This document shows positions 34,505 through 36,690 of a DNA stretch of 36,690 nt, one piece after another. Position 1 is the first letter of the stretch, and each line of letters starts with the position of its first letter. The stretch is from an uncultured Saprospiraceae bacterium. Lineage in GTDB: Bacteria; Bacteroidota; Bacteroidia; Chitinophagales; Saprospiraceae. The position numbers were made by a program, and so were the translations under genes. The stretch spans positions 1-36,690 of the forward strand of contig CALHAM010000055.1 of NCBI GenBank assembly GCA_937934275.1. The letters run 5' to 3'. The notes under the pieces are model-generated. The model saw nothing but the letters and a program-made list of their open reading frames with translations, was not told where the DNA came from and searched no databases.

Positions 34505-34587
34505 AAAAAACGAGGCGATTCCTTTTTAACTTGTTCTAATTCAGGTGATAATGAATGTTCCAATGTTTGTTTTACCAAAAACGAACG

Positions 34588-34620
34588 CAAAGGTACTCGT
34601 ACCAAATAGAATTTTCCAAA
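34588..34620 (-). promoter_or_regulatory. promoter of the rpsL operon (TTTG-N21-TACCTTTG)
   Basis: On the minus strand TTTG (34620-34617), 21-nt spacer, TACCTTTG (34595-34588). The spacer end and the box overlap an inverted repeat GGTAC-TC-GTACC (34592-34603), which could be an operator. Confidence 0.65.
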
Positions 34621-34740
34621 TGCCCAGCAAAAAAAACCAGACCGTTGCCTTCGGAAGTTGACGATGTTGGAGTGAGGCCGCCTTTACCGGCTGTTCTATG
34701 GGCCATTTAGCCCAAGGTTCGCCTTTTGCCTGCGATCTTT

Positions 34741-34748
34741 TACTTTTG
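34741..34748 (+). promoter_or_regulatory. -7 box (TACTTTTG) of aguB
   Basis: TAnnTTTG match ending 6 nt before the GTG at 34755. It excludes the in-frame upstream start at 34698 and predicts an mRNA that begins at or next to the start codon. A TTTG lies 12 nt upstream, too close for a standard -33. Confidence 0.55.
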
Positions 34749-34754
34749 CCTCTT

Positions 34755-35630
34755 GTGAAAGTAGGTATTGTTCAACAATCGTGTGGCCTCGACAAGCAGG
34801 CCAACATTCAGCAATCGCTGCGGGGGATTGCCGAGTGCGCTCGTCAGGGGGCCGATTTGGTGGTTTTGCAGGAGCTGCACTGTGGCATTTATTTCTGCCA
34901 GGCCGAAGACCCCGCTATGTTTGACTTAGCCGAGCCTATTCCCGGACCAGATGCAGACGTGTTTGCTGAGGCGGCACGTCGGCACAGGGTGGTGCTGGTG
35001 TGCTCGCTCTTCGAAAAACGCGCTCCGGGTCTTTACCACAATACCGCTGTGGTTTTCGAACGAGATGGAGCGATGGCCGGTAAGTATCGAAAGATGCACA
35101 TCCCGGATGATCCGGCGTACTACGAAAAGTTTTACTTCACACCTGGCGATTTGGGCTTTGCACCCATCGCTACCTCAGTGGGCAAATTAGGTGTGCTGGT
35201 GTGTTGGGACCAGTGGTATCCAGAGGCGGCGCGCTTGATGGCTCTAGCGGGCGCAGAAGTACTTATTTATCCTACTGCAATAGGGTGGGAGAGTACAGAC
35301 CCCGAAGCCGAAAAGGCCAGGCAGTACGATGCTTGGTTTACGGTGCAGCGCGGTCATGCCATCGCGAATGGTTTGCCTGTCATTGCGGTGAATCGCGTAG
35401 GGCATGAGCCAGATTGGACCGGAGTTACGGGCGGCATTCAGTTTTGGGGCCAGAGCTTTGTCGTCGGGCCGCAGGGCGAAGTGCTCTACCGGGCTAGCGC
35501 TGACCGCCAAGAGGTTGCTGTCATTGATATCGATCAAAGGCGCACCGAAGCCGTTCGCCGCATGTGGCCGTTTTTACGCGACCGTCGCGTTGACTTTTAC
35601 CACGACCTTGTGCGCCTTTTTCGGGATTAA
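34755..35630 (+). CDS. aguB: N-carbamoylputrescine amidase (nitrilase superfamily)
   Basis: 291 residues. Hydrolyses N-carbamoylputrescine to putrescine, CO2 and ammonia in the agmatine route to polyamines. Nitrilase catalytic triad: E40 in VLQELHCG, K113 in YRKMHIPDDP, C150 in LVCWDQWYPEAAR. The AguB-type subfamily is indicated by IGWESTDPEAEK and NRVGHEPDWTGVTGGIQFWGQSF. The start is GTG 34755, matching the family start (VKVGIVQQSC); the residues before it overlap the promoter box. The partner agmatine deiminase (aguA) is not in the window, though it often adjoins. A GC-rich hairpin follows the stop. Confidence 0.93.
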   Translation: MKVGIVQQSCGLDKQANIQQSLRGIAECARQGADLVVLQELHCGIYFCQAEDPAMFDLAEPIPGPDADVFAEAARRHRVVLVCSLFEKRAPGLYHNTAVVFERDGAMAGKYRKMHIPDDPAYYEKFYFTPGDLGFAPIATSVGKLGVLVCWDQWYPEAARLMALAGAEVLIYPTAIGWESTDPEAEKARQYDAWFTVQRGHAIANGLPVIAVNRVGHEPDWTGVTGGIQFWGQSFVVGPQGEVLYRASADRQEVAVIDIDQRRTEAVRRMWPFLRDRRVDFYHDLVRLFRD

Positions 35631-35636
35631 AAAGCA

Positions 35637-35664
35637 AAAGGCGCTCCCACTGCGGCGCGCCTTT
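35637..35664 (+). terminator. hairpin after aguB
   Basis: AAAGGCGC / GCGCCTTT, 8-bp perfect stem with a 12-nt loop, 6 bp past the stop. No T-run of note downstream. Confidence 0.55.
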
Positions 35665-35789
35665 CTGATATAACCAACTAAAAAACCTACTTTCTGCTTG
35701 CTGTTACCCTTGTAACGAACATTGCCTTCTATTCGCTGCCCGCAAGCATTTGTTTTTCCTAACCTAACTGCACCAAACTGCGCAACGCG

Positions 35790-36530
35790 ATGAACCCATC
35801 CCGCGAACGACGCATCCGCGAAGTTATCCGATGCAGCCAGCCCGACCTGACGGTAGTGCTGGAGAACGTACACGACCCGCTCAACATTAGTGCAGTCATG
35901 CGCTCATGCGACGCAGTGGGCGTGCGCGAAATCTTCGTGGTTTACACCCAGCATTTCCTCAAGGAGCACAATTTGAAAGTAGGCAAAAAAACCTCGGGAG
36001 GTGCTTTTAAATGGATTGACGTATACTTGTTCGAAGATCTTGAGGAGTGCTATCGACGTGTACGCGAGCGATACGGCAGAATATTGGCCACCGGCTTGGG
36101 CCAAAAGAGCACCTCTCTGTACGAGCTCGATTTGACATTGCCCACGGCTTTGGTTTTCGGAAACGAGCGCACTGGCCTTACCCCACAGGCTGTAGCCCTT
36201 GCCGACGGCAACTTCGTCATCCCGCAGATGGGCTTTACCCAAAGCCTCAACATCTCGGTGGCCTGTGCTGTGTCGCTCTTTGAAGCGCAAAGGCAGCGCG
36301 CTTTGGCTGGCTATTACGACGACAAACCGCGCCTGACTGCCGAGCAGCAGGAGCAGCTCTTCGCGCGCTGGCAAAAGGAGCTTTCCGAGGAGTCTTGGGT
36401 ACATCGATACGCTATTCCTGTCAGCAAAAAATCGCCGCCGCTATTGCCTATCTACCTCGAGCGGGAACAACCCACCCGTGGCCGCCTCTCTATCGAAGGC
36501 TCATCACCTCTGACAAAATTTGATTTATGA
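35790..36530 (+). CDS. trmH: tRNA (guanosine-18-2'-O)-methyltransferase TrmH family (SPOUT)
   Basis: 246 residues. SpoU/TrmH-class SPOUT methyltransferase that uses SAM to methylate the ribose of G18 in the tRNA D-loop. Motif 1 NVHDPLNISAVMRSCDAVG (catalytic Arg in AVMRSC), motif 2 LVFGNERTGLT, motif 3 IPQMGFTQSLNISVACAV, forming the trefoil-knot SAM site. The C-terminal extension (about 190-246) is basic and matches the TrmH tRNA-binding tail. ATG at 35790. Its stop overlaps the next start (ATGA), so the following glycosyltransferase is translationally coupled. Confidence 0.92.
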   Translation: MNPSRERRIREVIRCSQPDLTVVLENVHDPLNISAVMRSCDAVGVREIFVVYTQHFLKEHNLKVGKKTSGGAFKWIDVYLFEDLEECYRRVRERYGRILATGLGQKSTSLYELDLTLPTALVFGNERTGLTPQAVALADGNFVIPQMGFTQSLNISVACAVSLFEAQRQRALAGYYDDKPRLTAEQQEQLFARWQKELSEESWVHRYAIPVSKKSPPLLPIYLEREQPTRGRLSIEGSSPLTKFDL

Positions 36531-36690
36531 ACCTTTCGCTGGTGATCCCCCTGAAAAACGAAGCAGAAAGCCTTCCCGAACTCGAGGCCTGGATACGCCG
36601 CGTCGTCGAGGCGCAGGCGCTCCGCTACGAAATTATCTTTGTAGACGATGGCAGCACAGATGCCTCCTGGGCCGTCATCGAAAACCTCCG
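36527..36690 (+). CDS. glycosyltransferase family 2 (3'-truncated by window edge)
   Basis: The first 54 codons are visible. The start MNLSLVIPLKNEAESLPEL and the later FVDDGSTDASW block are the N-terminal GT-A nucleotide-sugar site of family GT2, of the DPM/ArnC-like branch (polyprenol-phosphate sugar transferases). Nothing beyond can be said: membrane helices and specificity lie outside the window. Start overlaps the trmH stop by 4 bp. Confidence 0.88.
   Translation, partial: MNLSLVIPLKNEAESLPELEAWIRRVVEAQALRYEIIFVDDGSTDASWAVIENL

Overview
The window is a chromosomal segment of a Bacteroidota bacterium with near-balanced base composition. Four things support this. The oxidase cluster has the order coxB-coxA-ctaB-cox3-cox3-cox4-SCO-DUF420 seen in that phylum. 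Ten or more genes carry the Bacteroidota -7 promoter box TAnnTTTG just upstream, and Shine-Dalgarno sequences are scarce. There is a TonB-dependent receptor with a carboxypeptidase-regulatory N-terminal domain. An HD-PycTM fusion and an OlsF-type acyltransferase are also present. The organism looks like an aerobic, probably carotenoid-pigmented heterotroph with an LPS outer membrane. I cannot place it more finely. No rRNA, tRNA, CRISPR array, insertion sequence or integrase was seen.

Layout. 2-6136 (+): core aa3-type cytochrome c oxidase operon (5'-truncated subunit II, subunit I, heme O synthase, two subunit III-type proteins, subunit IV), closed by a strong hairpin. 6208-7713 (+): a tightly coupled accessory trio: an SCO-like protein without its copper-binding cysteines, a DUF420 membrane protein and a small CPMC-motif membrane protein. 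7836-9533 (+): ArnT/PMT-type glycosyltransferase. 9607-10705 (-): two tandem paralogous outer-membrane barrels. 10807-11361 (+): 2H phosphoesterase. 11382-16513 (-): aat, OlsF-like acyltransferase/GNAT fusion, lycopene cyclase, TlpA-like thioredoxin lipoprotein. 16699-17691 (+): gapA. 17932-22913 (+): TonB-dependent receptor, beta-helix lipoprotein, then a small lipoprotein. 22917-24059 (-): nspC. 24304-26261 (+): greA, HIT protein, GH113-like glycosidase. 26342-29480 (+): HD-PycTM membrane protein, polyprenol-phosphate mannosyltransferase-like GT2, lpxB. 29535-30983 (-): vanadium haloperoxidase-type lipoprotein. 31173-34504 (-): rpsL-rpsG-fusA. 34755-36690 (+): aguB, trmH and the start of another GT2.

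How the genes fit together. The first 7.7 kb builds and matures one terminal oxidase: subunits, heme O synthesis and probable copper or assembly factors. Envelope functions recur (lpxB, two GT2s, GT39, the aminolipid-type acyltransferase, barrels, TonB receptor). NspC and AguB belong to polyamine synthesis but lie about 11 kb apart. The str operon is punctuated by a terminator between rpsG and fusA.

The most interesting items are four. The HD-PycTM fusion has no cyclase beside it. A complete promoter plus intrinsic terminator sits in the greA leader, resembling the E. coli GraL arrangement. The SCO-like protein has lost its cysteines and lies next to a CxxC-bearing small protein. The OlsF-like fusion has a degraded acyltransferase half.
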